Source of the DNA: Pegea sp. RAD2-039
Lineage: Eukaryota; Chordata; Thaliacea; Salpida; Salpidae
Length of the DNA stretch: 64,000 nt
Assembly (NCBI GenBank): GCA_034620365.1
Contig: JAQGEQ010000090.1
Span: 496,001 to 560,000 of the forward strand
Direction of reading: 5' to 3'
Part shown: positions 36,061 through 48,100 of the stretch, piece by piece
How positions within the stretch are numbered: position 1 is the first letter of the stretch
Layout of the letters: each line of letters starts with the position of its first letter
The notes under the pieces: model-generated
What the model saw: only the letters and a program-made list of their open reading frames with translations
The model's database searches: none
What the model was told of the DNA's origin: nothing
Program-made: the position numbers and the translations under genes

Positions 36061-37755
36061 TTGGTTACACTAAAAATCTTTCATGAAAGTGAAAACTATG
36101 GTGGACCCAAATAAAACTGACAAGACCTTACGTTCAAATATAAAGAAAAATCCTGACAAACCAACTTCTTCAAAACAAGCTTGCAATGGCAATTGCCAAT
36201 TCTGCAACAAAATTTGCTCTGGTGAAGATCCGGCAGTAGACTGCTATAAATGTCTCTCCTGGTTTCATCTCACCTGTTTCATAACAACCAGATGAAGCAA
36301 ATGGGATTTAAATGGTTCTGCATCAAATGTAAAACCATGAACACAACAGCTCCCTCATCTAATTCTAACCTTTTATCAGACATCAGCAAATCGATATCCG
36401 CTGAATTAGCCAAATTTAAATTGGAAACGATGTTGCCAAGATCAACGAGAAAATTTCTAGTTTGTCTAAATCAATGGACGAACTGGATGCCTCTACAAAG
36501 AAACCAGTCTCATGGACCTCGGTGGTCGGTGATTCCGGTTCCGACAAAAATGCTAGTATGGTGCAGCTTCTTGCCAAGAAGGTCACCGACACGCATACAC
36601 AACTTACCACCATCTAAAATTAATGATGAGGTTACTGTTAAGACCCTATTGAAGGTTTTGAAGAGCGTTTTGTGTCCTGAGTTATATATTTTAGGGGATT
36701 TTAATTTTATTAAAATTGATTGGATTAACCCGAATTTATCATTTATGGGAAAATCGTTTAACTTGGATAGCGATAATACTAGTTCACCCTTTCTAAGTCA
36801 TGCCTTTGTAAGCTTCCTCGATGCCAATAATCTATCTCAGATGGTTACTTTTCCGACCCAAGTTAGTGGTACTACTTTGGATCTTCTTATCACATCAAAA
36901 CCTGAGAACATTATCTACGTTGATCAAAAAGAACCTTTTGCTCCAACATGCGATCACAACATGATTTAATTCAAGCTCCATCAAACTTTTTTTATGAACG
37001 TTAAAATTTCAAGCAAACGGAATTTTTACTGTGTAAATTATGATGATATCAACAAGTTTCTATCAGATGTTGAATGGATTTCTGTTTTCAACTCTACCAA
37101 AGACATCAATATATACTCAAGGTTTACTAACATCGTTAAAGAGTCAATCGAAAAATTCATACCTTTTTATAGAGTCAAAAAAATTACATTTGCCCAAATA
37201 TTTAAGGAATTTATAACATTTGAAAAACCTCCTATACAAACAAACTAAAGCAGACCCTTCCAATAAATCTCTGTACAAAGATCTTTATATAGTTTACAAG
37301 AAATATTTTTATAATTTCTATTTAGGAAGAGAAAGTGCAGTTTTATCTTCACCTAGCAAGGAAATGTTTTCTGGTTTCATAAATCGCAAGCTTAAGGCGA
37401 GATCTCAAATACCTCCCTTACTTGATAACAGCGACCGGCTTGTGGTGAAACCATAAAATAAGGTGAGTTGCTAAACAATCAATTTAATAGCGTTTTTATA
37501 ACTGATGATGGCAATACTCCTTCTCTCTCCTACTCTGACATTCTTACAAATGTTTCTGAGATGGTATATCTCGACATAACGGTCGATATTGTAGCTAACG
37601 TTATTTCGTTTTTAAATTCACCAGTTTCCAACACCCCAGATCAGATCCCAGCTTTGTTTTTAAGAAAAACTACTTTCTCTTTATCACTACCTTTATCGCT
37701 TTTCTTTAAGATGACTCATTTTATTTGTCAGAAATTAACTTTATTTTCCTAAGAT
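36061..37755 (+). mobile_element. Decayed LINE, 5' part only (PHD-type finger, endonuclease, RT start)
   Basis: Coding pieces in LINE order but in different frames. 36083-36345 encodes a PHD-like Cys/His finger (CNGNCQFCNKIC ... CYKCLSWFHLTC ... WFCIKC) typical of CR1-type ORF1 or ORF2 N termini. 36600-36969 is the end of an APE-type endonuclease (LYILGDFNF, TTLDLLITS, CDHNMI). 36994-37456 is the linker and 37468-37752 reaches the start of the reverse transcriptase (SNTPDQIPALFLRK, matching SSPDGIPA.FLK). Most of the RT and the 3' end are absent, and part of the endonuclease is deleted. LINE copies normally lose the 5' end, so the missing 3' half points to a later deletion. Confidence 0.85.
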
Positions 37756-38270
37756 ATGTTTAAAGCAATAATTTAGTTATTATTAGAGATTTTAAAAACA
37801 ATTTGTTTTGTCAAAGTATCTTTTAATTTGACAAGATTAAATTCGAAAAAGAAGGTTTCAAAATTGATATAAATTCATTGCATTTTTATTAACAAATTCC
37901 TTTTTTTTGTAACATGTATAAAGTTTAAAATCTGTGTAACAAATTCAACTTATCAAGTATTCTTTATATGGTTTTATATGGGTGTCAATTTTATTTACTG
38001 CTTTAAAATTTAACAAAATCAACTCAAATGATAGCTTCAATTAACATTCTAATAATTATAAATAATTCAATAACTTTAAAGTTTGAAGCTACTTTTTACT
38101 CAGTATTATTCCACTAATTTATCAACTTAAAATAATTCTATAGTTTTAAATTCGCAACTTTCAGCTATTTTTATGAATATTTTAATGACTCAAACTTGTT
38201 TTAGAAGTTTTCTAAAAAATCTTAATTCAGCCAAAGATAATAAAGGTTATATCGACAGTTTTACTGATTT
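37756..38270. other. Spacer between the LINE and duplication copy 2
   Basis: About 515 bp of AT-rich DNA with no recognisable coding sequence; the junction to the duplicated segment is at about 38271. Confidence 0.5.
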
Positions 38271-39945
38271 CTTTCCAAAGTTATTCTGATTGATTTAAAA
38301 GCTTTTAATTTTAAAGTATTTGTTAAATGTTTTCGTGAAATTTTAGTTAAGGTCTAAGATTTTTGAAAATGTAAAATTTGCTAAGTAGTTACAAGCATAC
38401 CGAAAGTATAAAATAAAGATATCTGCTTCAAGTTTACAAAGAAAGTTAAATAGTCAACTTGACTGATACAATTCTTTATTCATTTAGGTTTATACTCTTA
38501 ATATATATTTATATATATAATATTATAGTTTTTACTCTTATACTTTAATATAAGGAGCTCCGTACTTTTAGACCATACACAAGAAGATTAGCAATTATTT
38601 TGAAGAGTTTTAAATAACTCATTCCAACGGCTTCTATTCGAAAGATTCAACTTGTCATCTAGTAGAACAGGATCTTTTATACTAAAGTCGCCTCCCCATC
38701 TGACTCCGTTGGCTTTGACAGAATTGATGAAACATTTGGCTCCTTTATTGACTTTTTCTAAAATTCAGAATATTAAGTAGACTGGATACAGAGTTACTTT
38801 TCTAACTTTGTAAACAAGCACTGTTGCACCACCCTGAGCTTGTTTGTAAGTTCATATCAATAGCATGACCCACTAAATGATTGGAAATCTTTGAAGGTGT
38901 TACAATAGCTCCACTGATTGGTTGTTTATCCTTCCTAAATGAGCTAGTGACGTAAACCTAAACAAAAATATATTAGCGTATGTATATTATTTTTAAAAGT
39001 TCTTTCAACTCACAGTTACAGAGCAATTTTTGGCTGCATTATTGATCTTATTCATATAAGAAACAAAGCTGGGTTCTATCCTGATAGCCTGACTCCTGTA
39101 CCTATTTACATTTGTACCAGTGTATCTTACTAAGGTACATTCTGTTTTGAAATAATTAGATTATAAACAAACATAAACTTTAGATTAATAGTAAGGTTAA
39201 TTTACTTCCTGCTGGCTCACAGCACTGTCTATTAGAAGGCCCTGAACATTTTCCGTATACATAAGTTCCTTCACAAGGTTTGTTGTTTAGCTGACAAACA
39301 CCTTTTAGTGCATCGCATTTTGTTTCATTCACAGCTGAAAGATTTTCATAATTACTATGATTTAAGTTCTAAGTAATATATTCTAAAACTTTTATGTAGT
39401 TCAATTCTTTACAAAAGTATTTATCAAATCATTTAGAACCGTATTAAGTAATGTAGAGTTTTTTTTTTAAATCTTTTTTAAAAACATTCAAATTCTGAAA
39501 AATAAATCTCTTACAGCAAGACTGGGTGTTGCACGCTTTTGCACGAGGTAACTTGCATTTGCCTCCCCTTTTTGGAGGTCTTGTTATAGTTGGTTTCATG
39601 GTTCCACCACCACAGGATCTAGTGCAAGCGGTCCATTTCCATTTACATGGTACGGAACTGAAAACAAAGGTAAATAATTTTTTATGCCATACAAAAATAA
39701 TAATGGTAACGTTTACCGGCGTCTGCGCCACCACCAAGCATTTGTAGAAGTAATCAAAATAAGGATGAGGAGAGATTTAGAGAACATTATCATGAATGAT
39801 AATTAGCTACCGAAAGATAATCCTTTTAAAAAACCAACTTCCTCGTTTTTGTTGCATTATCGTTTCCTCTGTAAACAGTTGGCTGTTTGTTTGGCACTTG
39901 TTTTTCTCAGCTATACGTTTTTGTTTTTCCGCTTAGTCAACTAAA
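38271..39945. repeat. Segmental duplication, copy 2 (about 1.67 kb)
   Basis: Second copy of 34116-35787 in the same orientation, differing by scattered substitutions and a few small indels, such as 3 bp in the 3' flank. Beyond about 39945 the two copies diverge abruptly. Confidence 0.92.
38588..39793 (-). CDS. Secreted TSP1 + Cys-rich + M15-like protein, copy 2, 265 aa, zinc ligand lost
   Basis: Exons 39717-39793, 39515-39657, 39206-39334, 39014-39141, 38807-38957 and 38588-38757 mirror copy 1 and keep the full frame, splice sites and signal peptide. Against copy 1 I count about 14 amino-acid changes and only 2 silent codon changes. The key one is DPVH to DPVL: the third zinc-binding His (H241) is Leu, caused by a two-base change. 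H186, D193 and D238 remain. If the M15 model is right, this copy should bind zinc poorly and be a pseudoenzyme, perhaps a peptidoglycan-binding or decoy protein. Other changes (A35T, P78T, S100Y, K113E, I217K and a cluster NIKGYRN to NVNRYRS) are mostly surface-type residues. Confidence 0.8.
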
Positions 39946-41016
39946 TGTCTGTATTTAGGATAAACTGGTATAATATGAAAAATGGTTTGTATTTCTAATG
40001 CATTTCCTGTTTTCAATAGTTGATTAAAAAAGGGTGCAGCTTTATTTAGCAGTTATTTATGCTGTACTTCTTACATTTGTGAAAAAGTTATTAACAGACA
40101 GAACTCGATTTTCTATTTATAAGTGAAATTTAATGTTATCATTTAATGAAAATTAATTTAATTTTAAAACAAATATGTTTAATATTAATATCTAAATTTA
40201 AATGAAATATATTTATTACTATATATCTTATTTCAAACACTTTAACCTACAACTTTATTAGATAAGTTATTTGTCAATTTAGTATATCAATTTTACAGTG
40301 AAATATTTTAAATAGTTTTAAAATAAATTTAAATTACAAAAAATATTTTTCGAAATATGGCATAGGTAAATTAAAAATAATAATAGATATTGAAATGTTA
40401 AACTTTTATAAATAAAACGACCATTTTAATGAATTATTTACAATTCTCAAATAAAATTATATCTTAAAGTTTAATGTCGGAAGTAAAGATAACTTTTTTG
40501 TTTGTTTTATAATAGTCTTTCTCTAAGATATTTAATTAAATAATTTTGTATGTCTGTCTGAACTTTAAATATTTAATTTAGCCTTTTTCGGTTATGTTAA
40601 AGTAAACTTTTTTGAAATTAAAATTATGAAGCGTCTTTTACAAAATCACCTAAACTAAATATGTCATTCTCAAGTCTGTTTAACTTCAGAATAAAAAGTT
40701 GTAATAAAACTAATATCTGAATAACTTTCTATGGTTTACTGTAAGAAATATCCCAAAATTTCATGAGTACAAGATTATATTAAAATAATAAAAGCAAGAT
40801 AGTTGAGTAGCAATAAAAATACGCAAATATTAATTATTAAATATAATAAAAAGAAGAATTACTGACTATAAGCGATAAACGAAACAATAATAATCTAAAA
40901 ATAATAAAATATTAGTTCTTTAAGTATAACAATAACTGCTTTGAAAGTGTTTTTAGCAATAATTAAAGCGATACTAATATCTAAAAAATACATTTTAAAA
41001 TATTTAGCAAAATTGT
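39946..41016. other. Intergenic, no gene recognised
   Basis: AT-rich DNA between the duplicated gene and phosphoglucomutase. No exon, RNA gene or element recognised. Confidence 0.6.
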
Positions 41017-42681
41017 TTATGTGATTACAGTTGGATTTGAACGTCCTGTAAGCTGAGGTATTTGTGAAATTCTTAAAGCGATCTCTACTAGAGGTTTGAG
41101 TACTTCAGATGCTAAAGCTTCCAGATTGTCATCATCACAAGCAACAAAACTATCAACATACATTCGAATAGTGGCACCACTACTACCAGTTCCACTTAAA
41201 CGAAAAACTAAACGAGAACCATCTTGAAATAAAAACCGAATACCTTGTTGAAAAGCAATACTCTTATCAATAGGGTCTTCATATCTGTAATCATCAATTA
41301 GTTTCACTTGATAGGTTTTTCCATCAGCTTTAAAAACTCTTCCAATCATTTGTTGACTTTCTGTTTCTTTACGAAGAAGTTTCATCATTTCACTAGCTGC
41401 TTGTGAATCCACTTGCTCATAATCGTACCGAGTAAAACAGTTCCGTCCGAATTTCAACCAATGTTGTTTCAATACATCTTCAACTGAGCATTGAAGATGA
41501 GAAAGAATAGAAAGCCAAGCTAAAGCTGCCCACATTCCATCTTTTTCGCGTATATGATCTGATCCAGTCCCAAAACTCTCTTCTCCACACAGAACAATCT
41601 TTTCAGCATCCATCAAATTACCAAAAAACTTCCAACCTGTTGGAGTTTCAAACATAGGAATATTCATATGACGAGCAACAAGATCTATAGCGCCGCTAGT
41701 TGGCATACTTCTCGCAAATCCTGATATAGGTTTCCGGCGGAAATAAGGAATACAAATGATATTTGCAGCAATTACAGCAAGTGAGTCACATGGTGACACA
41801 AAAAAGCCATTTTTACCAATAATCATATTACGATCACCATCACCATCAAAAGCGACTCCTAAATCATAAGATCCAGTTTTCATCTCATCTACTAGCTCCT
41901 TTGCATAAGTGAGATTAGGATCTGGATGACCTCCGTTAAAATCATCTTTAGGAATTGCGTTGACAGCAGCATCTCCAGCATTTAGTTCTTCGCAAATCTT
42001 CTTAGCATAAGGTCCCATGACCCCATGAAGTGAATCAAATCTTAGTTTCAGTTTCTGACTCTCAATGTAACTTCTTATGAGTTGAAAGTCGAAAACTTCT
42101 TTCATCAATTCAATATAATCATCGACAGAGCTCACAACGTCAACTACAAACTTATCATCTATTTTTAAAGTGGACTTTTTACTAAAATCAACTTTTAATT
42201 CACTACAAATCGAATAATTTGAAAGAGATTTTGAAATTTCAAAGATTTTATCTGTAATAGTAGATGAAGCAGGACCCCCATTTGATGAATTAAATTTAAT
42301 TCCAAAATCAGCATTTGGACCTCCAGGGTTGTGACTAGCTGTTAAAATAATTCCACCAGCTGCTGAAAACTTTCTTATCAAACAAGACACTGCAGGCGTT
42401 GACAAGATACCATTTTCACCAATTATCAATTTTCCAACACCATTAGCAGCTGAAATTTTACAAATTAAATCAATTGCTTCTCTCATATAAAATCTTCCAT
42501 CTCCACCAACTACTAATGTACAACCTTTTCGGATATTTTCATCAATACTTAATAAAATCGATTGAATAAAGTTTTCTGTATAGTTTGGATTTTTCAGAAA
42601 AACCTGAGTATTCTTCCTTAAACCACTTGTACCTGGTTTTTGGTCAGTATATGGTGAAGTATTTATAACTGAAACTTTCAT
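41017..42681 (-). CDS. PGM1: Phosphoglucomutase 1-like, 554 aa, single exon
   Basis: Interconverts glucose 1-phosphate and glucose 6-phosphate in the cytosol, linking glycolysis to glycogen and UDP-glucose. The frame is uninterrupted and full length (human PGM1 562 aa). Seen: GTSGLR near the start (residues 17-22), the catalytic phosphoserine loop TASHNPGG with Ser at 116, the metal-binding loop DGDGDR, the sugar-specificity loop [12 protein letters not shown] and the C-terminal phosphate-binding [13 protein letters not shown]. It has no introns, unlike most neighbours, so a retrocopy origin or wholesale intron loss is possible. No poly(A) tract or target-site duplication was noticed. Confidence 0.96.
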   Translation of the reverse strand: MKVSVINTSPYTDQKPGTSGLRKNTQVFLKNPNYTENFIQSILLSIDENIRKGCTLVVGGDGRFYMREAIDLICKISAANGVGKLIIGENGILSTPAVSCLIRKFSAAGGIILTASHNPGGPNADFGIKFNSSNGGPASSTITDKIFEISKSLSNYSICSELKVDFSKKSTLKIDDKFVVDVVSSVDDYIELMKEVFDFQLIRSYIESQKLKLRFDSLHGVMGPYAKKICEELNAGDAAVNAIPKDDFNGGHPDPNLTYAKELVDEMKTGSYDLGVAFDGDGDRNMIIGKNGFFVSPCDSLAVIAANIICIPYFRRKPISGFARSMPTSGAIDLVARHMNIPMFETPTGWKFFGNLMDAEKIVLCGEESFGTGSDHIREKDGMWAALAWLSILSHLQCSVEDVLKQHWLKFGRNCFTRYDYEQVDSQAASEMMKLLRKETESQQMIGRVFKADGKTYQVKLIDDYRYEDPIDKSIAFQQGIRFLFQDGSRLVFRLSGTGSSGATIRMYVDSFVACDDDNLEALASEVLKPLVEIALRISQIPQLTGRSNPTVIT

Positions 42682-45105
42682 TTTTCAATTTAAAATTATT
42701 GAAAAACTAAGCCTGAAAATTTTATGCAATAAATAATATTTATAATTGCTCAATTAAATTTTGTAAATGAAATATATTCAATATGTGCTTGAAATTTATT
42801 TAGTATTCAATAATAAACAAAATAATAAATATTTCAAATTGTTTGATAATAACAAGTATGCAATCAAATAAAAAAAGTTTACAAAATATTTAAAATTTAT
42901 TATTTAAACAAAAATATTTTTATCATGATTCATTATTGAGAAAGTAAATAAAAGCTTTAAAAATCAAATTTAATCTTAATAGACATAAAATTATAATTAC
43001 AAAAGTTTTTTAAGTAATTAGTTTTTCCCAAATTGTTGTAATTCAATTTAACCTTTATCAAAACTTCTTTCAAATGAGTTCAAGTAGAATTAAAACTTAA
43101 GTTCTATTAATGTTTACTTTATAGGGTTTTTTCCATAAAGTAACTTAAAAATCTATCAAACAAAATAAAAACAACTTCATAATCAACTATTATCTGAAAA
43201 TTAAAACAATAAAATATTCAAATTACTACAAAACTCATATTTTTAGCAGACTAACCCATTTATAAATTCTTATATATACATTACAAAATAAAACTTAATA
43301 AAAATAATAGAGAGAATCTACGAAAGTTACGATTAGTAGTTAAAATCTACTACAAAAAATTCTTACAGCTTTTAACATCACACAAATTAAAAGATTAATT
43401 TTCAAGGATAAACTTTTCAAGTGTCAAAACAGCCGTAGGACATAATTATACGTAATCTTACAGATGGGAGTTTACCATTTATGTTTAAGAAGTTAATGAG
43501 ACTTTTTTTGCACTATCTTTATTATTATAAAGTTTAAAAAAAGTAATTTTCTAAATAGCTTGGTTATTCTTTTAAAAAATGATTAAGAATCAAAATTTTA
43601 GATTAGTTAAAAATCACATTCATAAACTAAAAAAAATAATAACATTTTTTAGCAAAAGCTATTTAGTTTTACCTTTAATTTACTAAAGAAGCAAAAATTG
43701 AATTAAATATGACTTATTGGTTTATCAAAAACGTTTATCAAAAATTTTTAAATTACTCTATAAGTAATTCTTCACAAATAAGGGCTTTTTAATAAAATAT
43801 GTAATCTACAACTACTAGTAGAAACTTTTTCAACGATTACTCGTTTCATCTATGAAGAGTACTCCAATATTGTTTCTTTAAAAAAACAATCTTAGAATAA
43901 TTTTTTACAGAAACCATGAAATATAAAATGCACATATTTACAGCTATCATTTTCAATAAATAGTTTGATGCCTACTGCTTATATTTTCGTTTAAATTTAT
44001 TACTGATAAATTAATTTTACTTTTGAGAAATAAAGAGGCTTTTATAGTCAAACAAACCAATAACTGTGCGTGGCATATTTTAAAATGTGCGATGTGAAGC
44101 CATTTACTACAAATAATTAATACTTATAAGTTTACTAAGAAGTAACTCAAGTAAACTTTTATATTTATATAAAATTTAAAGGTATGACAAAATATCATAA
44201 ACTCCAAAATTTGTATTTATTTTATAGCTTTTTCGTATGTAATTGAACATTCAATATAAGTTTATTAACAAGTACAAACTACTATTTGACTTTATTTGTA
44301 AACATTTTCTTGCGGCCAATATTTAAAACCACCAAATTGGATTTACTAACGCTCTGTTTTTAAATATAACTGCCACTATATTGTTGATAAAACTCTATGG
44401 CGGTTTAGTTTAAAGTGTGCAAATATCTATGAGCTAGTTGCTTCAAATTTGAGTGGCTAGTGGATATTTAAGTTAATCTGTTGTTTTAAACTACGAATTC
44501 TATGTTATGTAAGTTTCGTATAGCTGTTAATTATAGAAACATTTTCTTTCTTATTTGAAGTGAACCTTATACTTATGCGTAGTATTATAGCTTTTATTTT
44601 TAATAGTGTATGCAATCACATTAGACCTTATTGACTGAGATTTCTTTTCTAATAATCTTCAGTCTTTAATTTTTATCATATTTTAAATGTTTTACCTTTG
44701 TACAAAACTTATATTTAAGTTTTTATAAATATGTTACTGAATCATATTTAAATTAGTAATTTAATTCTTATTTTAAATATTTACATTCAAAACTAAGTTT
44801 TTTACAATAAAGTTTGTTTTAATAAGCTTATTTCGTATACTTATGCTGTATATTCTAATTATTGAAATGTTGATTAATAATATTTTGATTTTATAATAAA
44901 CTTTTTATCATTTTATTAAAACTTATTCATTTTTTTACATTTTTATAACATGTGTAATTAGTTTATAAGTCAAAATAAAGAATATTTTATATGTTAAAAA
45001 GTTTTCAAATACTTTTAAATCATTATTATGTTTTTCAGCTATTTTTAAACACTTTCAAAATATTTAATAACAGTTTAAGTTAAAACAATTCAACAAAAAT
45101 TTCAG
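42682..45105. other. Intergenic, divergent promoter region
   Basis: About 2.4 kb between the divergent phosphoglucomutase (-) and CEP95 (+) starts. It is very AT-rich and I recognise no exons or elements. It presumably holds both promoters. Confidence 0.5.
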
Positions 45106-48100
45106 ATGGCAACAATTTCTCCTAGAGGTAATATCTATATTTGCTTTTCTAAAACAAGTCTTGAAAAATTTCAATTCAACTTCTAGATGTTGTCAGCTTT
45201 GCTAATAACTTGGCTAAAAAATGTCTAATGCCTCAAAGAGTTACATCACTTCATGATATCAATAGTGACTTTATTTTACTTGTATATTATGCTGTAATGG
45301 GTGAACTACCTAAAGGTATTTGTTTAGCTTCGATTATTACATTTTAATTACACAATTTATAACTTAAATGAACTGAATATTCTTTAAATAAAATATAATC
45401 ATAAAGTAATTATCTTGAATCATTTTATTTGAGTTTTATGTAAGTGGATAACATTTATTTTTTCAGATATCTACACTGAATCTAGAACCATCAAAGCTCA
45501 AAGTCATAATATCCAATGTGTGGTTGATGTTTTAGCTAATGAATATCTACACACTAACCTCTCACATATAAGTGGTGATAAAGTGGTTAGTGCAGATGAA
45601 ATTAGTATTTACAATTTATTAGAAATTTTGGATGGGATGCTGGATTTTATGTTAGAGCATTTAAATGATGAAGGTAAGTTAAATTTGAAGCGGAGTTGTT
45701 TTCAAGTTTTAATTTTTATGTTTTATAGACACAACTCTAAGTACAAGTTTTCATGAAGACAAATTAGAAAGGTATTTCTATAAGATTTATATATTTCTTC
45801 AACTTTTTATTTTATTAATGAAAGATTTATTTATTTATTTCAGTCTGAATGATTAAGATTATTGTGGAAAATTCAGCTTAGAATATTGAATTCATTTATG
45901 AATCTTAGAAATTGTATCTTTTACTCTGAACATGCAGCATAATAACAACTTAAACTTTTAAAACTAATAGAGGCTCAAATAACCAACAACATTTTATTAA
46001 AAGACTAGTCGTGTCAGATTGGCATCTTTATTTGTCAGATTTCGAATTAATGTTGAATCTGAAAGAACTTATTCCACCAGAAAGTTGTTTAATGTGTTCA
46101 AAAAATGAAAAAAGAAATATTTTTTCAGTGAATGTGAACAAATGCCGAGTGGTTTATCTTCATCCCAACTAACTGAAGTAAAAACCAGCGAAACAGAACG
46201 CGATACAGACTGTAGTGGAAGTTCAAATTCACAACATTCACTAGAACCTCTCAAAACAAGCTGGGATCTAAAAGATATTTCAATTTCATCTGTTGAAGGA
46301 GAATTAAAACCTTTGAAGAGTTTGAAAGAGATGAGAGACTCTAAAAAGGAGAGACTTGAGTTGTCACGTGGCATTCTTCCTGTAGAACCAGTAGTAAGTA
46401 ATGATGAGTTAGCAAGATGTGGTGATGAAACTTTTAAAGTTTCAAGAAGAAACGATTTGGAGGTTTGAGTTGTTTAGATTTAAGTTGGATTGTAATTCTG
46501 TGGTTTTTTAGAAATGCAGTGATAATTACTCTTCATCTTCTGGAGGATTTGATTTTGCTGATGGAGGAAAACCTATCAGAGAATCCTCAGAAGATCGATC
46601 TTTGGAAGAAGATCAAAAGTTGGTTTCAAGATAATTAGAAAAGTTCTAATCTTGTAATGGATCTTTACATCTCGCAATGTGTCTTCTCATCCTCATTATT
46701 TGACATCTTTCTATCTTCTTCCACTCCTAAATATTTATTTAAATTTTGCGTTTTATGTTTTGTCCAAGCTCATTGTCTATTGTGAGATACAAATTTAATT
46801 TCAGATATATTTGGTTTGATTTACTTCTTTAAATATTAGGAGCAAGTCTTAGAGAACGCAAAAGATGTCTCCTGTAATCTAAGATCATCAATTTAATCTT
46901 TTGATGTTATTTTTTAATAGGAGTAAAGAAGATAATCTTCCAGTAGAACTTGAAAATACTGTCGACCATCTACAGTTATCAGATGGAAGTAAATCTACAA
47001 ATAAATTACCAAAAAAAGATTGGAAGACTTTGATGGCAAACTTACATCAAACTGTTGAAGATTCTAGAAGAATTCGTGAAAAATATTATTCAAAATCATC
47101 TGATACTTCATTTAAACCAAGGTTTTCAATCACTTGCAGCTTAAGACATAATTTAAAGCCCTATTTCATTAATTTTTTTTTTCTAGTTGTACAGACGTTG
47201 ATGAAGAAGTTATTTTAAATAACACATCATCTTATACAGAAGGTATAAATATTTGATATAAAATTAATTATTTATATAAAATAACTTGATGTAAACTAAA
47301 AGTTTGTATGTTCATTCAAAAGTTAGATTAGTCTGATTTAGCATTTTTTTGAAATTAAGCTAGCTTTGCAACTTTAAAAACTAAACTATGAACTAATTCT
47401 TGATTATTAATTCACCTTTTACTTTCATTTAATTATTAAAAAACTGAACACAGCATGACATTTTCAGCAAATGACTCATATGAAAGTGTGAAGTCTTTTC
47501 AAACTCATGAAAGAAAAGTTCGTTTTGATTGTAGTGATGGTGAAGAAGAAGTAAACAAAGAAAAACAATTTGAAGATGTTTTATATAAAGAGCAACAGCT
47601 TCAAGATATGAAAAATAAAGTACAAAGAACAGTTTATAGGAATTGAAATTATTCAAACTTGATATTTTTAGCTGCTTGAATACAGTTACTTAAATCATTT
47701 AGAAGAAGTTAAAGATGCTGAGAGGAAAAAGATGGAACCTTTAAAAGCAAAAGCCTCAGCAGTTGAAGAACAGTTGAAAGAAGTATTGAAAGGAGAAAGA
47801 AAACAATTGAAGAAACAGAGCAAGAATAAAGAACAAAATTTAGTTTCAACGAATGCAGTTCTTAAAAGTTATCTCACAAATTATGGTAACACTTCAGAGC
47901 AGTTTAAACCGAAAATAATAAAGTGTTTACAGATAAAAAAATTTAAATTTCTAATCTTTATTAAAAGTTTCTAGTTTTAATTTGGAAACACTGCACAATT
48001 GATTTTCTAGTTCGAAAAATGCCTCAACGAAGTTTTGGTGTTCATGTGAAAAAGAAGATATCCAACAAGTTATCGATAGGAGAACATGATCTACTTCCTG

